A DNA stretch of 64,000 nucleotides from positions 95,687 to 159,686 of the forward strand of contig QGVH01000005.1 in the NCBI GenBank assembly GCA_003242735.1, given 5' to 3'. Under the pieces are notes generated by a model, which was not told the DNA's origin, ran no database searches, and saw only the letters and a program-made list of their open reading frames with translations. The position numbers were made by a program, and so were the translations under genes. Of the stretch, positions 28,026-37,133 are shown piece after piece. This DNA comes from a bacterium. Its GTDB lineage: Bacteria; Gemmatimonadota; Gemmatimonadetes; Longimicrobiales; RSA9. The number at the start of each line of letters is the position of its first letter. The stretch's first letter is position 1.

Positions 28026-28400
28026 TCAGAGCAGCGCCACGCGAACGACCACGGCACTGATCACGACCGCGGCGAGGGCCGCCAGCACGGCCACGGCGTA
28101 GAGCAGCCGCGGATCCACGCGCGCCGCCACGGCCGGCACCGCGTACGCCGCCGCGAGTACGGGAGCGCCGGCGGCGAGCGTGAACAGCGCGAGCAGCCTG
28201 CCCGCGGCCGTGATGTATCCTTCGGTGGCCGCGACCTGGTTGCCCGCCGTCTCGGAGGCGAGCACCAGCGCGGCCAGGGCGAGGAGGCAGAGCGCGCCGA
28301 TCGTGAGCCGCGAGAGGCCGCGCGCGCCGCTCCGCCGCCACACCCGCACCGCCATGGCGGGGAACACCAGGACTACGGCGATTTCGAGGAGGAAGAGCAT
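28026..28400 (-). CDS. Small hypothetical membrane protein
   Basis: A 124-residue hydrophobic protein with four predicted membrane segments (LEIAVVLVFPAMAV, LTIGALCLLALAALVLA, AGRLLALFTLAAGAPVLAAA and LYAVAVLAALAAVVISAVVV). I recognise no family. ATG 28400 begins right at the first segment; the frame is open upstream, but that part is low-complexity. It converges on the S9 peptidase gene. Real coding is likely because the hydrophobic pattern is regular, but a function cannot be given. Confidence 0.55.
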   Translation of the reverse strand: MLFLLEIAVVLVFPAMAVRVWRRSGARGLSRLTIGALCLLALAALVLASETAGNQVAATEGYITAAGRLLALFTLAAGAPVLAAAYAVPAVAARVDPRLLYAVAVLAALAAVVISAVVVRVALL

Positions 28401-28660
28401 CGGCTGCGGATTCGCACGTGTTCGGGAACGGAGGCGGGAACGCCCACGAGGACGTGCACGCCCTGCGTGCGCCCCACCCGCGGCTTCCCCCCGCGGCTCC
28501 CTCGCCGGGGGCGCGGGGATGGCGGCGGCCTTCCGGGCGGGAGGGCGGAGCGGGAGGGACGCCCCCGCCCGGACGGCGGGGCCAACGCGGGGCGGCCTCC
28601 CGGCCGGAACGGCGGAGCGCCAGGCCCCCTCGCCCGGGCGGCGGGGGCACGGTACCGAGC

Positions 28661-29716
28661 CTACCGGTACTCCTCCATCAACCGCTCCAGCGCCTCCGCC
28701 CCGGGGCACAGCTCCTCATAGGGCAGCTCGACCAGCGGCCGGTCCACCGTGCGGTTGATGGCGTGCATGTCCCTGGAGTCCGGCTGCACGTACAGCAGCC
28801 CCGTCGGCACCTCGCCCCGCTCCAGCACGCGCCGGACGTAGGCGTACGCGGCGTCCCGGTCCGTCGGGTCGTAGTCCTCCGCCACACGCCGGAACCGCAC
28901 CACGCTGCCGTCGTGCATCGTCACGGCCATCACCGTGCCCGGCTCCGAATCCGCCGTGATCTCGCGCCGCACCGGCACGAAGTCGATGGGCGCCAGGTCC
29001 TCCATGTGCTGGCGCGTGTACCGGTAGCTCTTGGTCGAGCCCTCGTGGTCGTTGAACGTGACGCAGGGCGAGATCACGTCCACCAGCGCGAAGCCCTTGT
29101 GCGTGAGCGCGGCCTTGAGGATGGGCACCAGGTGCTTCTTGTCGCCCGAGAAGCTGCGCGCGACGAACGTCGCGCCCAGCGTGAGCGCCAGCAGCACCGG
29201 GTCGATCGGCGGCAATTCGTTGACATCACCGCGCTTCGCCTTCGAGCCCACGTCCGCCGACGCGGAGAACTGGCCCTTGGTCAGGCCGTAGACGCCGTTG
29301 TTCTCGATGATGTAGCAGATGTCCAGGTTGCGGCGGATCGCGTGGCACATCTGCCCGAGGCCGATGGAGAGCGAGTCGCCGTCTCCCGAGACGCCGATGT
29401 AGACGAGGCTGCGGTTCGCCGCGTTGGCGCCGGTCGCAACGGCGGGCATGCGGCCGTGTACCGCGTTGAAGCCGTGGGACTGGCCGAGGAAGTACGCGGG
29501 CGTCTTGGACGAGCAGCCGATGCCGCTGAGCTTCGCGGCCCGGTGCGGCTCGATGTCCAGCTCGAAGAACGCCTGTACGATCGCTGCGGTGATGGAGTCG
29601 TGCCCACAGCCCGCGCAGAGCGTGGACATCGCGCCCTCGTAGTCGCGGCGCGTGAGCCCGAGCTTGTTGGTGGGCAGGCCGGGGTGCCGGACCGCTGGCT
29701 TGGCAATGGACGTCAT
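28661..29716 (-). CDS. korB: 2-oxoacid:ferredoxin oxidoreductase, beta subunit
   Basis: The 351-residue subunit binds thiamine diphosphate and one [4Fe-4S] cluster. The cluster cysteines are in STLCAGCGHDS, GIGCSSKTPA and DVISPCVTF. The ThDP motif is GVSGDGDSLSIGLGQ through to ENNGVYGLTKGQ. With the alpha subunit it converts 2-oxoglutarate (or another 2-oxoacid), CoA and oxidised ferredoxin to acyl-CoA and CO2, reversibly. The ATG at 29716 overlaps the alpha stop codon as ATGA, so the two are translationally coupled. The 2-oxoglutarate preference is a guess from family resemblance. Confidence 0.9.
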   Translation of the reverse strand: MTSIAKPAVRHPGLPTNKLGLTRRDYEGAMSTLCAGCGHDSITAAIVQAFFELDIEPHRAAKLSGIGCSSKTPAYFLGQSHGFNAVHGRMPAVATGANAANRSLVYIGVSGDGDSLSIGLGQMCHAIRRNLDICYIIENNGVYGLTKGQFSASADVGSKAKRGDVNELPPIDPVLLALTLGATFVARSFSGDKKHLVPILKAALTHKGFALVDVISPCVTFNDHEGSTKSYRYTRQHMEDLAPIDFVPVRREITADSEPGTVMAVTMHDGSVVRFRRVAEDYDPTDRDAAYAYVRRVLERGEVPTGLLYVQPDSRDMHAINRTVDRPLVELPYEELCPGAEALERLMEEYR

Positions 29717-31560
29717 GCCTTGACTCCTCCGAGCTGGCGCAACACGCCCTCGATCACGTGGTGGGCACTGAGCGGAAAGCCTCCGTAGTAGCGCACGGAC
29801 GCGAGCCGCTCCGCCGGCACGCCGGTCTCGAGCAGCAGCAGCGAGCGGAGCTGCCCGTCCCGGTTCTGTTCGACGACGAAGTTCAGCTCGTGCTGGGCGA
29901 GGAATTCGGCCACCGCCTCGCCGAACGGGAAGCCACGTACGCGCATGTAGTCGAGTGCTATGCCCTCGTCGCGCAGCCGGTCCATGGCCTCGAGCACGGC
30001 GGCGCGGCCGCTCCCCACCGTCACGATCCCGAGCGAGGCGCCGTCGGTGCGGCGGATCTCCGGCTCCGGGACGGCGGCCGCCGCGTTCTTGATCTTCCGC
30101 GCGAGCCGCTCCATGACCTCCATGTACTCGGCCGGGTCCTCCGTGTAGGCGCCGTACTTGTTGTGGCCCGAGCCGCGGGTGAAGTACGCACCCTTCGGGT
30201 GCACGCCGGGGAGCGTACGGGCCGCGATCCCGTCGCCGTCCACGTCCAGGTAGCGGTGGAACTTCTGGATCCGTTCCAGCGCGTCCGCGTCCAGCACCTT
30301 GCCGCGGTCGGGTCTGTAGGCGTCGTCCCAGCGGAGCCGCGGCGTGAGCCAGTCGTTCATGCCGATGTCCAGGTCGGACAGGACGAACACCGGCGTCTGG
30401 AACCGCTCGGCCAGGTCGAACGCCTTGACGGCGAAGTAGAAGCACTCCTCCGGGTCGGCCGGGAAGAGAACGATGTGCTTCGTGTCGCCGTGGGACGCGT
30501 AGGCGGCGAGCAGGAGGTCGCCCTGCTGCGTGCGCGTGGGCATGCCCGTGGAAGGTCCGGCGCGCTGCACGTCGATGATGACGGCCGGCACCTCCGCGTA
30601 GTACGCGAGTCCGATGAACTCGTTCATGAGCGAGAGGCCGGGGCCGGAGGTCGGCGTGAACGCCCGGGCGCCCATCCAGCTCGCCCCGACCACGATGCCC
30701 GCCGCGGCCAGCTCGTCCTCGGCCTGCACGATGACGAACTTGCGCTGCTTCGTCTCCGGGTCCACGCGGAACCGCTCGCAGAACTGCTGGAACGCGTCCA
30801 TGAGCGAGGTCGCGGGCGTGATCGGGTACCACGCGCCCACGGTCGCGCCCGCGTAGACGCAGCCCAGCGCGGCGGCGGTGTTGCCGTCCATCAGCACGTA
30901 GTCCCGCGTGGCGTCCATCTTCTCCAGCCGGATCGGCAGCGGGCAGTCGAAGTGCTCGCGAACGTAGTCGTAGCCCAGCCGCACGGCCTTGAAGTTCGCC
31001 TCGAGCAGCGCCTGCTTGCGGGCGAACTTCTCCTCCAGGATCCCGTTCAGGATGGAGAGGTCCATGTCGAGCAGCGCCGCGAGCGCGCCGGTGTAGACGA
31101 TGTTCTTCATCAGCGTGCGCGCCCGGTCGCCCTCGAAGTTCTCGTTGCACATGCGGCCCATGGGCACGCCCAGGAACGTCACGTCGTCGCGCAGCAGCGA
31201 GCGGTCCAGCGGCCAGGTCGAGTCGTACAGGACCCAGCCGCCCGGGCGGACCTCGGCGATGTCGCGGGCGTACGTGGCCGGATTCATCGGGACGACGAGG
31301 TCGAAGACCGGCGTCCGGGCCGTGTAGCCGTCCCGGCTGACCCGGATCTCGTACCACGTGGGCAGCCCCTGGATGTTCGAGGGGAAGACGTTCTTTCCGG
31401 TGACGGGGATCCCCATCCGGAAGATCGTGTGCATGATCAGGCTGTTCGCGCTCGCCGAGCCCGTGCCGTTGACGGTGCCGATCTTGAACGCGAAGTCGTT
31501 CACGCGTGGCGTGCCGTCGAGGCCCGGCGCTGCGGAAGCCCAAGCGGTTGCGGTACTCAC
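29713..31560 (-). CDS. korA: 2-oxoacid:ferredoxin oxidoreductase, fused gamma-alpha subunit
   Basis: The 615-residue protein joins the gamma domain (KIGTVNGTGSASANSLIMHT, MGIPVTGKNVFPSNIQGLP) to the alpha pyrimidine-binding domain (AWYPITPATSLMDAF, EDELAAAGIVVGASWMGAR, TSGPGLSLMNEFIGLA) and a C-terminal transketolase-like domain. The start is GTG 31560 with AAGGAGA six bases upstream. The stop overlaps the beta gene by four bases. An iron-sulfur flavoprotein gene lies upstream on the same strand and could connect the complex to NAD(P)H. Confidence 0.9.
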   Translation of the reverse strand: MSTATAWASAAPGLDGTPRVNDFAFKIGTVNGTGSASANSLIMHTIFRMGIPVTGKNVFPSNIQGLPTWYEIRVSRDGYTARTPVFDLVVPMNPATYARDIAEVRPGGWVLYDSTWPLDRSLLRDDVTFLGVPMGRMCNENFEGDRARTLMKNIVYTGALAALLDMDLSILNGILEEKFARKQALLEANFKAVRLGYDYVREHFDCPLPIRLEKMDATRDYVLMDGNTAAALGCVYAGATVGAWYPITPATSLMDAFQQFCERFRVDPETKQRKFVIVQAEDELAAAGIVVGASWMGARAFTPTSGPGLSLMNEFIGLAYYAEVPAVIIDVQRAGPSTGMPTRTQQGDLLLAAYASHGDTKHIVLFPADPEECFYFAVKAFDLAERFQTPVFVLSDLDIGMNDWLTPRLRWDDAYRPDRGKVLDADALERIQKFHRYLDVDGDGIAARTLPGVHPKGAYFTRGSGHNKYGAYTEDPAEYMEVMERLARKIKNAAAAVPEPEIRRTDGASLGIVTVGSGRAAVLEAMDRLRDEGIALDYMRVRGFPFGEAVAEFLAQHELNFVVEQNRDGQLRSLLLLETGVPAERLASVRYYGGFPLSAHHVIEGVLRQLGGVKA

Positions 31561-31828
31561 ACGTTCTCCTTCCGTGCCGACGGATCAGCCGCAGAGACGC
31601 GGGGAGCGCGATGGAGGCAGGGGACGCGTGCCGGTGGAACGCCGGCCGCGGATCGGGGTGGGTCAGCAGCGATGCTGTATGTCGATCCGGCCACTGCCGT
31701 TGGTCCTCGGGTTCGCCGCCGGGCCGGCCGTCCGCCCCGCCTTCCCCGCCCGCGACCGACCCGTCTGGAAGCGTCCGCTCCAATGCACTTTCGGTTCCAC
31801 CGCGGCCGCGCCGCCCCCGCTACCCCGC

Positions 31829-33628
31829 CTACCCTCGCGGCGCCGCCGTGAGCTGTACGAGGTCCGAAGCGTAGGGGATCAGCAGCTCGAACTTCATCAT
31901 GTCCCACGCGGCGGTGGGGCAGCGCTCGGCGCAGAGGCCGCAGTGCAGGCAGATGTCCTCGTCCTTCACCATCACCCGCCCGGTCTGGGGCAGCGGCGCG
32001 GAGACGTACAGCGCCTGCGCGCGGTTCTCCGCCGGCGCGGACAGGCGCTGCCGCAGGTCCTCCTCCTCGCCGTTGTGCGTGATGGTGAGGCAGTTGACCG
32101 GGCAGATGTCCACGCACGCGTCGCACTCGATGCAGAGCCGCGCCGTGAAGTGCGTCTGGATGTCGCAGTTCAGACAGCGCTCCACCTCCCGCGCCGTCTG
32201 CTCCGCGGTGAACCCCAGCTCGACCTCCAGCCCCAGCTCGTCGAACCGCCTGGCCAGCTCCACGTGGTTCATCTTCTGCCGACCCACGGGGTTGTAGTCG
32301 TTCTTGTAGCTCCAGGCGTGCATCCCGAGCTTGGCGCTGATCAGGTTCATGCCGTAGGGCGGCCGCTCCGTCAGCGGGATGCCGTTGACGTAGTTGTGGA
32401 TCGAGATCGCGGCCTGGTGCCCGTGCTCGACCGCCCAGATGATGTTCTTGGGGCCCCACGCGGCGTCGCCGCCGAAGAACACGCCCTCCCGCGTGGACTG
32501 GAACGTGACCGGGTCGACGATGGGCATGCCCCACTCGTCGAACTCGATGCCGATGTCCCGCTCGATCCACGGGAACGCGGCCTCCTGGCCGATGGCGAGG
32601 ATGACGTCGTCGGCGGGGAAGAACACGGTGTCCAGGACCCGCGCCTTCTGCTTGCCGTCGCCGGCGTCGTACCACTCGACGACGTCGAACTCCATGCCCA
32701 GGAGCTTTCCGTTCTCGACGACGAACCGCTTCGGCGCGTGGTTCTCGACGATCTCGACCTGCTCCTCCTCCGCGTCCTCCAGCTCCCAGGGCGAGGCCTT
32801 GAAGTACGGCCGGCTGCGGCGGGCCATGACCTTGACGTCCTTGCCGCCCAGCCGCCGGGCCGTCCGGCAGCAGTCCATGGCCGTGTTGCCCACGCCGATG
32901 ACCAGCACCCGCTCGCCGATCGAGTCCACGTGGCCGAAGTGCACGGCCTCCAGCCACTCGATGCCGATGTGGATGTTGCCCTTCGCATCCCAGCGGCCGG
33001 GCAGCTCCAGATCCTTCCCCTTGGGCGCGCCGCTACCCACGAAGATGGCGTCGTAGCCCTGCTCCAGCAGCCACTTCATGCTGGTGACAGGCGTGTTGTA
33101 GAGCACCTTCACGCCCATGCCGAGGATCATGTCGATCTCCTCGTCCAGCACGGAGGCGGGCAGGCGGAATGCAGGGATGTTGGTGCGCATGAGGCCGCCG
33201 GGGCGGTCCAGCTTCTCGTAGATCGTGCAGTCGTAGCCCAGCGGCATGAGGTCGTTGCAGACCGTGAGCGAGGCGGGCCCGCAGCCGACCAGCGCGATGC
33301 GCTTGCCGTTCTTCTGCGCGGGCGCCCGCGGCAGCCGGTCCCGGATGTCCTCGCGCAGGTCCGCGGCCACGCGCTTGAGCCGGCAGATCGCCACCGGCTG
33401 GCCGTCCACGCGTCCGCGGCGGCATGCGGGCTCGCACGGCCGGTCGCACGTGCGGCCCAGGATGCCCGGGAACACGTTGGACTGGCGGTTCAGGATGTAG
33501 GCGTCGCCGTAGCGACCCTGCGCGATCAGCCGGATGTACTCGGGGACGTTGGTGTGGGCAGGACACGCCCACTGGCAGTCGACGACCTTGTGGTAGTACT
33601 GAGGGTCGGTGACGTCGGTGGGTTGCAC
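31829..33628 (-). CDS. Iron-sulfur flavoprotein, GltD/NfnB-like NAD(P)-dependent oxidoreductase with C-terminal ferredoxin domain
   Basis: The protein has about 599 residues. The N-terminus carries the helical double-cluster domain of glutamate synthase small subunit (CQWACPAHTNVPEYI and GRTCDRPCEPACRRG). Next come FAD- and NAD(P)H-binding folds (ALVGCGPASLTVCNDL, VLVIGVGNTAMDCCRTARR, FFGGDAAWGP). The C-terminus holds ferredoxin cysteines (CLNCD, CIECDACVDICPVN, CLHCGLCAERCP). I place the start at GTG 33628, which has GGAAGG seven bases upstream; the longer frame from 33730 adds a Pro/Ala-rich leader. It precedes the 2-oxoacid oxidoreductase genes by about 270 bases and probably exchanges electrons between ferredoxin and NADPH for that complex. 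Confidence 0.88.
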   Translation of the reverse strand: MQPTDVTDPQYYHKVVDCQWACPAHTNVPEYIRLIAQGRYGDAYILNRQSNVFPGILGRTCDRPCEPACRRGRVDGQPVAICRLKRVAADLREDIRDRLPRAPAQKNGKRIALVGCGPASLTVCNDLMPLGYDCTIYEKLDRPGGLMRTNIPAFRLPASVLDEEIDMILGMGVKVLYNTPVTSMKWLLEQGYDAIFVGSGAPKGKDLELPGRWDAKGNIHIGIEWLEAVHFGHVDSIGERVLVIGVGNTAMDCCRTARRLGGKDVKVMARRSRPYFKASPWELEDAEEEQVEIVENHAPKRFVVENGKLLGMEFDVVEWYDAGDGKQKARVLDTVFFPADDVILAIGQEAAFPWIERDIGIEFDEWGMPIVDPVTFQSTREGVFFGGDAAWGPKNIIWAVEHGHQAAISIHNYVNGIPLTERPPYGMNLISAKLGMHAWSYKNDYNPVGRQKMNHVELARRFDELGLEVELGFTAEQTAREVERCLNCDIQTHFTARLCIECDACVDICPVNCLTITHNGEEEDLRQRLSAPAENRAQALYVSAPLPQTGRVMVKDEDICLHCGLCAERCPTAAWDMMKFELLIPYASDLVQLTAAPRG

Positions 33629-33844
33629 GGACACCCCTTCCGCGAGGGTGACACCGGCGCCCGGTGCGGCGGCCGTGCCGACACTCGGGTGAACACGTGG
33701 ATGAATGGCAGAAGGGGACGGGTTTGGCAAGGGCGGGGGACAGCGGCACGGGCCAGCCGCTCCACGGTGGCGCTCCCGCCGGAACCGCCGTAAGTTGCCC
33801 TATGCATTCGAACAACCCGCTCACCCCGACCCGGTGAAGACGCC

Positions 33845-34621
33845 ATGATGCAGCGTACGAGTCTTCGGACCCCTGGAACCGTGACGCGTCCCGCTGGAGC
33901 CGCGGTCGCCCGCCGCTCGCGCTCCTGCATCGCCGCGGCAGCGCTGGCCATCCTCGCCGTCGGCTGCGGGGGCGGCGCGGATCGGCCCGCCGAGGGCGCC
34001 GCCGAAACGCCCGCGGGCGAGGCCGCCGCGGATCCCGCCATGGACAACCCGCTGCTCAACCCCCGGCACCCGGACAACCAGGCGACGGCGCCGGACACCT
34101 TCCGGGTGCGCTTCGAGACGACCAAGGGCGCGTTCGTCGTCGAGGCGGTGCGTGCCTGGGCGCCGAACGGCGTGGACCGGTTCTACAACCTGGTCCGCAA
34201 CGGCTACTACGACGACGTGGCGTTCTTCCGCGTCCTGGAGAACTTCGTGGCGCAGTTCGGGATCAACGGCGACCCCGCGGTCAACGCGGTGTGGCGCGCC
34301 GCCCGCATCCCGGACGACCCGGTGGTGGAGAGCAACCGGCGTGGCTACGTCACCTTCGCCATGGCCGGCCCCAACACGCGCACGACGCAGCTCTTCATCA
34401 ACCTGCGGGACAACCGGCAGCTCGACGGGATGGGCTTCGCGCCGATCGGCCGCGTGGTGGAGGGCATGGAGGTCGTGGACGCGCTCTACAGCGGCTACGG
34501 CGAGGGCGCGCCCAACGGGCAGGGGCCGAACCAGGGGCAGATCCAGACGCAGGGCAACGCCTACCTGCGCCAGAACTTCCCCAACCTCGACTACATCCAG
34601 CGCGCGACCCTCGTCGAGTAG
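33845..34621 (+). CDS. Cyclophilin-type peptidyl-prolyl isomerase lipoprotein
   Basis: The 258-residue protein has a lipoprotein signal ending in LAILAVGC near residue 41 and an Ala/Glu linker. The cyclophilin domain follows: [40 protein letters not shown] with the catalytic Arg, [11 protein letters not shown] with the active-site Gln and [16 protein letters not shown]. It should speed proline isomerisation of periplasmic proteins. Two adjacent ATG codons (33845, 33848) are equally likely starts. It opens a same-strand run of four genes reaching 38351. Confidence 0.88.
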   Translation: MMQRTSLRTPGTVTRPAGAAVARRSRSCIAAAALAILAVGCGGGADRPAEGAAETPAGEAAADPAMDNPLLNPRHPDNQATAPDTFRVRFETTKGAFVVEAVRAWAPNGVDRFYNLVRNGYYDDVAFFRVLENFVAQFGINGDPAVNAVWRAARIPDDPVVESNRRGYVTFAMAGPNTRTTQLFINLRDNRQLDGMGFAPIGRVVEGMEVVDALYSGYGEGAPNGQGPNQGQIQTQGNAYLRQNFPNLDYIQRATLVE

Positions 34622-34698
34622 CGGAGTACTGCCCGCCCCCGCCGCGGCCGCATCCGTCGCCGCGGCGGGGCGTCACCGTCAGCATCGAGGCCGACGCC

Positions 34699-35691
34699 AT
34701 GACGACACGCCCCACTCGCCGCGACTTCCTCGCCGCTGGCGGCCGCGCGCTCGCCGCGCTCGCCGCGGGCGACGCCGTCCTCGAGAAGCTCGGCTCCTTC
34801 GGCGCCACCCGAGCGACTGGCCTCCCCGGGGCCACGGGCTCCCTCGCCCACGCCCACGGCCCGGCCCCGGCCCCCTGGTTCCGGATCTCGCTGGCCCAGT
34901 GGTCGCTGCACCGCACGATCCGGGCAGGCGAGCTGGACCACCTGGACTTCGTGCGCGTCGCGCGGCAGGAGTTCGGCATCGAGGCCGTCGAGTACGTCAA
35001 CACGTTCTTCAAGGACAAGGCGAAAGACGCCGCGTACCTCGCGGAGATGAACCGCCGCGCGGACGGCGAAGGCGTCTACCAGCACCTGATCATGTGCGAC
35101 GGCGAAGGCCGTCTCGGCGCGCCGGACGAGGCGGAGCGGAAGAAGGCCGTCGAGAACCACTACAAGTGGGTGGACGCCGCCAAGACCCTGGACTGCGCCA
35201 TGATCCGCGTGAACGCCGCCAGCGAGGGTACGTGGGAGGAGCAGGCCAAACTCGCGGCGGACGGGCTGCGCCGGCTGTGCGAGTACGGCGACCAGGTCGG
35301 GATCGACATCGTCGTCGAGAACCACGGCGGCCTCTCGTCCAACGCTGCGTGGCTCGCCCAGGTCATGCGGCTCGTGGATCATCCCCGCTGCGGCACCCTC
35401 CCCGATTTCGGCAACTTCCGCATCAGCGAGACGGAGACGTACGACAAGTACAGGGGCGTCCAGGAGCTGATGCCGTTCGCGAAGGCCGTGAGCGCCAAGT
35501 CCCACGACTTCGATGAAGAGGGCAACGAGACGGACAAGGACTACCGGCGGCTCATGCGCATCGTCCTGGAGGCGGGCTACCGCGGCTGGGTGGGCATCGA
35601 GTACGAGGGCCGCCGGCTGCCGGAGCGCGAGGGCATCCGGCTGACCAAGCAGTTGCTCGAGCGCGTGCGGGACGAGCTCGCGCCGGTGTGA
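34699..35691 (+). CDS. Tat-exported TIM-barrel sugar isomerase/epimerase-like protein
   Basis: The 330-residue protein starts with a twin-arginine signal ([19 protein letters not shown]). The mature part is an AP-endonuclease-2-type barrel: [88 protein letters not shown] and [17 protein letters not shown]. It probably acts on a sugar or polyol in the periplasm. It is 77 bases downstream of the cyclophilin gene and 114 bases upstream of another Tat-exported oxidoreductase, suggesting a shared pathway. Confidence 0.85.
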   Translation: MTTRPTRRDFLAAGGRALAALAAGDAVLEKLGSFGATRATGLPGATGSLAHAHGPAPAPWFRISLAQWSLHRTIRAGELDHLDFVRVARQEFGIEAVEYVNTFFKDKAKDAAYLAEMNRRADGEGVYQHLIMCDGEGRLGAPDEAERKKAVENHYKWVDAAKTLDCAMIRVNAASEGTWEEQAKLAADGLRRLCEYGDQVGIDIVVENHGGLSSNAAWLAQVMRLVDHPRCGTLPDFGNFRISETETYDKYRGVQELMPFAKAVSAKSHDFDEEGNETDKDYRRLMRIVLEAGYRGWVGIEYEGRRLPEREGIRLTKQLLERVRDELAPV

Positions 35692-35805
35692 GCGCAGCCG
35701 CCTGCGCGGGCGCCCGTCCGCCTTGTCTCGGCCCTTGCCGGCGGGCTAGTTTCCGCAGGGACCCTCACCGCAGGAACCGTCGCTTCCCTGGAGACCGCGA
35801 GCACG

Positions 35806-37110
35806 ATGACCGACCCGTTGACCCGCAGGGCGTTCCTGGCGCGCACGGCCGCGGCCGCCGGCGCGCTGGCGGCACTCCACGTGGACTCCCCGGCCGCAGA
35901 GGCAGCCCCCGTTCCGCGCGCGCACACACGCCCGACCATCCGCCCCGACGAGCCGCTGCGCATCGGCGTGATCGGCACCGGCGGCATGGGTACCGAGCAC
36001 TGCCGCGCGTTCATCCGCATGGCCAAGGACGGGCGCGCCGACGTGCAGGTCGTGGCGGTCTCGGACGTCTGCGAGCCGCGGCTCCACAGCGCGCTCGAGG
36101 CGTGCATGAAGACCGGCGCGGACTACACCATCCACGCGTACCGCGACTACCGCCAGCTCCTGACCGACCCCTCGATCCACGGCGTGCTGATCGCCACGCC
36201 CGAGCACTGGCACGCGAAGATGGTCGAGGACGCGGTGGCGGCGGGCAAGGACGTCTACGTCGAGAAGCCCATGACGCTGCGGCTGCCAGAGGCCCTGCGG
36301 CTGCGGGAAGTCGTGCGCGCGAACCCGGACGCGATCGTCGTCGTCGGCACGCAGTACACCATGTACCCGGGCTACAAGGAAGCGCAGCGGCTGATCGCGG
36401 AGGGCACCATCGGGAAGCCGGTCTGGAGCCAGACCAGCTACTGCCGCAACTCCAAGGACGGCGAGTGGCTGTACTACGAGATCGACCCGGAGTGGAAGCC
36501 GGGCGTCAACCTCGACTGGCGGGCCTGGTGCGGGCCGCTGGGCGAGGCGCCCTGGGATCCGGAGGTGTACGCGCGCTGGCGCCGCTACCGCCGCTACTCC
36601 ACCGGTATCATCGGCGACCTGCTGGTGCACCGCATCACGCCTCTGCTCATGGCGCTGGACGTGGGCTGGCCCACGCGCGTCGTCGCATCCGGCGGGCACT
36701 ACGTGGACAAGGCCATGGAGAACCACGACCAGGTCAACATCAACGTCGAGTTCGAGGGAGAGCACACCATGATCGTGGCGGGCTCGACCTCGAACGAAGT
36801 CGGCCTGGAGACCATGGTCCGCGGCCACCGCGCGAACCTGTACATCGACGGCCGCCGGCTGACCCTGCGGCCCGAACGCATCTACGCCGAGGAGGTCGAG
36901 GAGTACACGTTCGAGGGCCCGGACGTGGGCAACCCCCAGGACGTGCTCCGGCTGCACTGGCTCGAGTGCATGCGGACCCGCGAGAAACCCGTGAGCGACG
37001 TCGAGCTCGGCACCCGCGTGATGGTCGTGGTGGACCTGGCGACGCGCTCGCTCTGGGAGGGCAAGGCGTTCGAGTTCGACCCTGCAACCATGAAGGTGCG
37101 CGCGCTCTGA
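35806..37110 (+). CDS. Tat-exported Gfo/Idh/MocA family oxidoreductase
   Basis: The 434-residue protein has a Tat signal (TRRAFLARTAAAAGALAAL) and a Rossmann domain (RIGVIGTGGMGTEHCRAF) with intact EKP in DVYVEKPMTLRLPEAL. The C-terminal domain has WRAWCGPLGEAPWDPEVYAR and RRYSTGIIGDLLVHRITPL, typical of the periplasmic glycosidase-like or sugar-oxidoreductase branch in which the cofactor is exported already bound. Together with the TIM-barrel gene before it, it suggests periplasmic sugar or inositol conversion. The substrate cannot be read from sequence. Confidence 0.87.
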   Translation: MTDPLTRRAFLARTAAAAGALAALHVDSPAAEAAPVPRAHTRPTIRPDEPLRIGVIGTGGMGTEHCRAFIRMAKDGRADVQVVAVSDVCEPRLHSALEACMKTGADYTIHAYRDYRQLLTDPSIHGVLIATPEHWHAKMVEDAVAAGKDVYVEKPMTLRLPEALRLREVVRANPDAIVVVGTQYTMYPGYKEAQRLIAEGTIGKPVWSQTSYCRNSKDGEWLYYEIDPEWKPGVNLDWRAWCGPLGEAPWDPEVYARWRRYRRYSTGIIGDLLVHRITPLLMALDVGWPTRVVASGGHYVDKAMENHDQVNINVEFEGEHTMIVAGSTSNEVGLETMVRGHRANLYIDGRRLTLRPERIYAEEVEEYTFEGPDVGNPQDVLRLHWLECMRTREKPVSDVELGTRVMVVVDLATRSLWEGKAFEFDPATMKVRAL

Positions 37111-37133
37111 CGCACGGCGGATCGGACGGCCCG

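Noticed and set aside
28449..28464. 16-base identity AGGACGTGCACGCCCT with 57682-57697
   Set aside because: One 16-mer match between two GC-rich intergenic spots is near chance expectation for 64 kb, and the flanks do not align.
28661..31783. Apparent giant fusion protein including the beta subunit
   Set aside because: Upstream of 29716 the frame is out of phase with the alpha subunit gene and reads as low-complexity sequence; the beta start at the ATGA overlap is far better.
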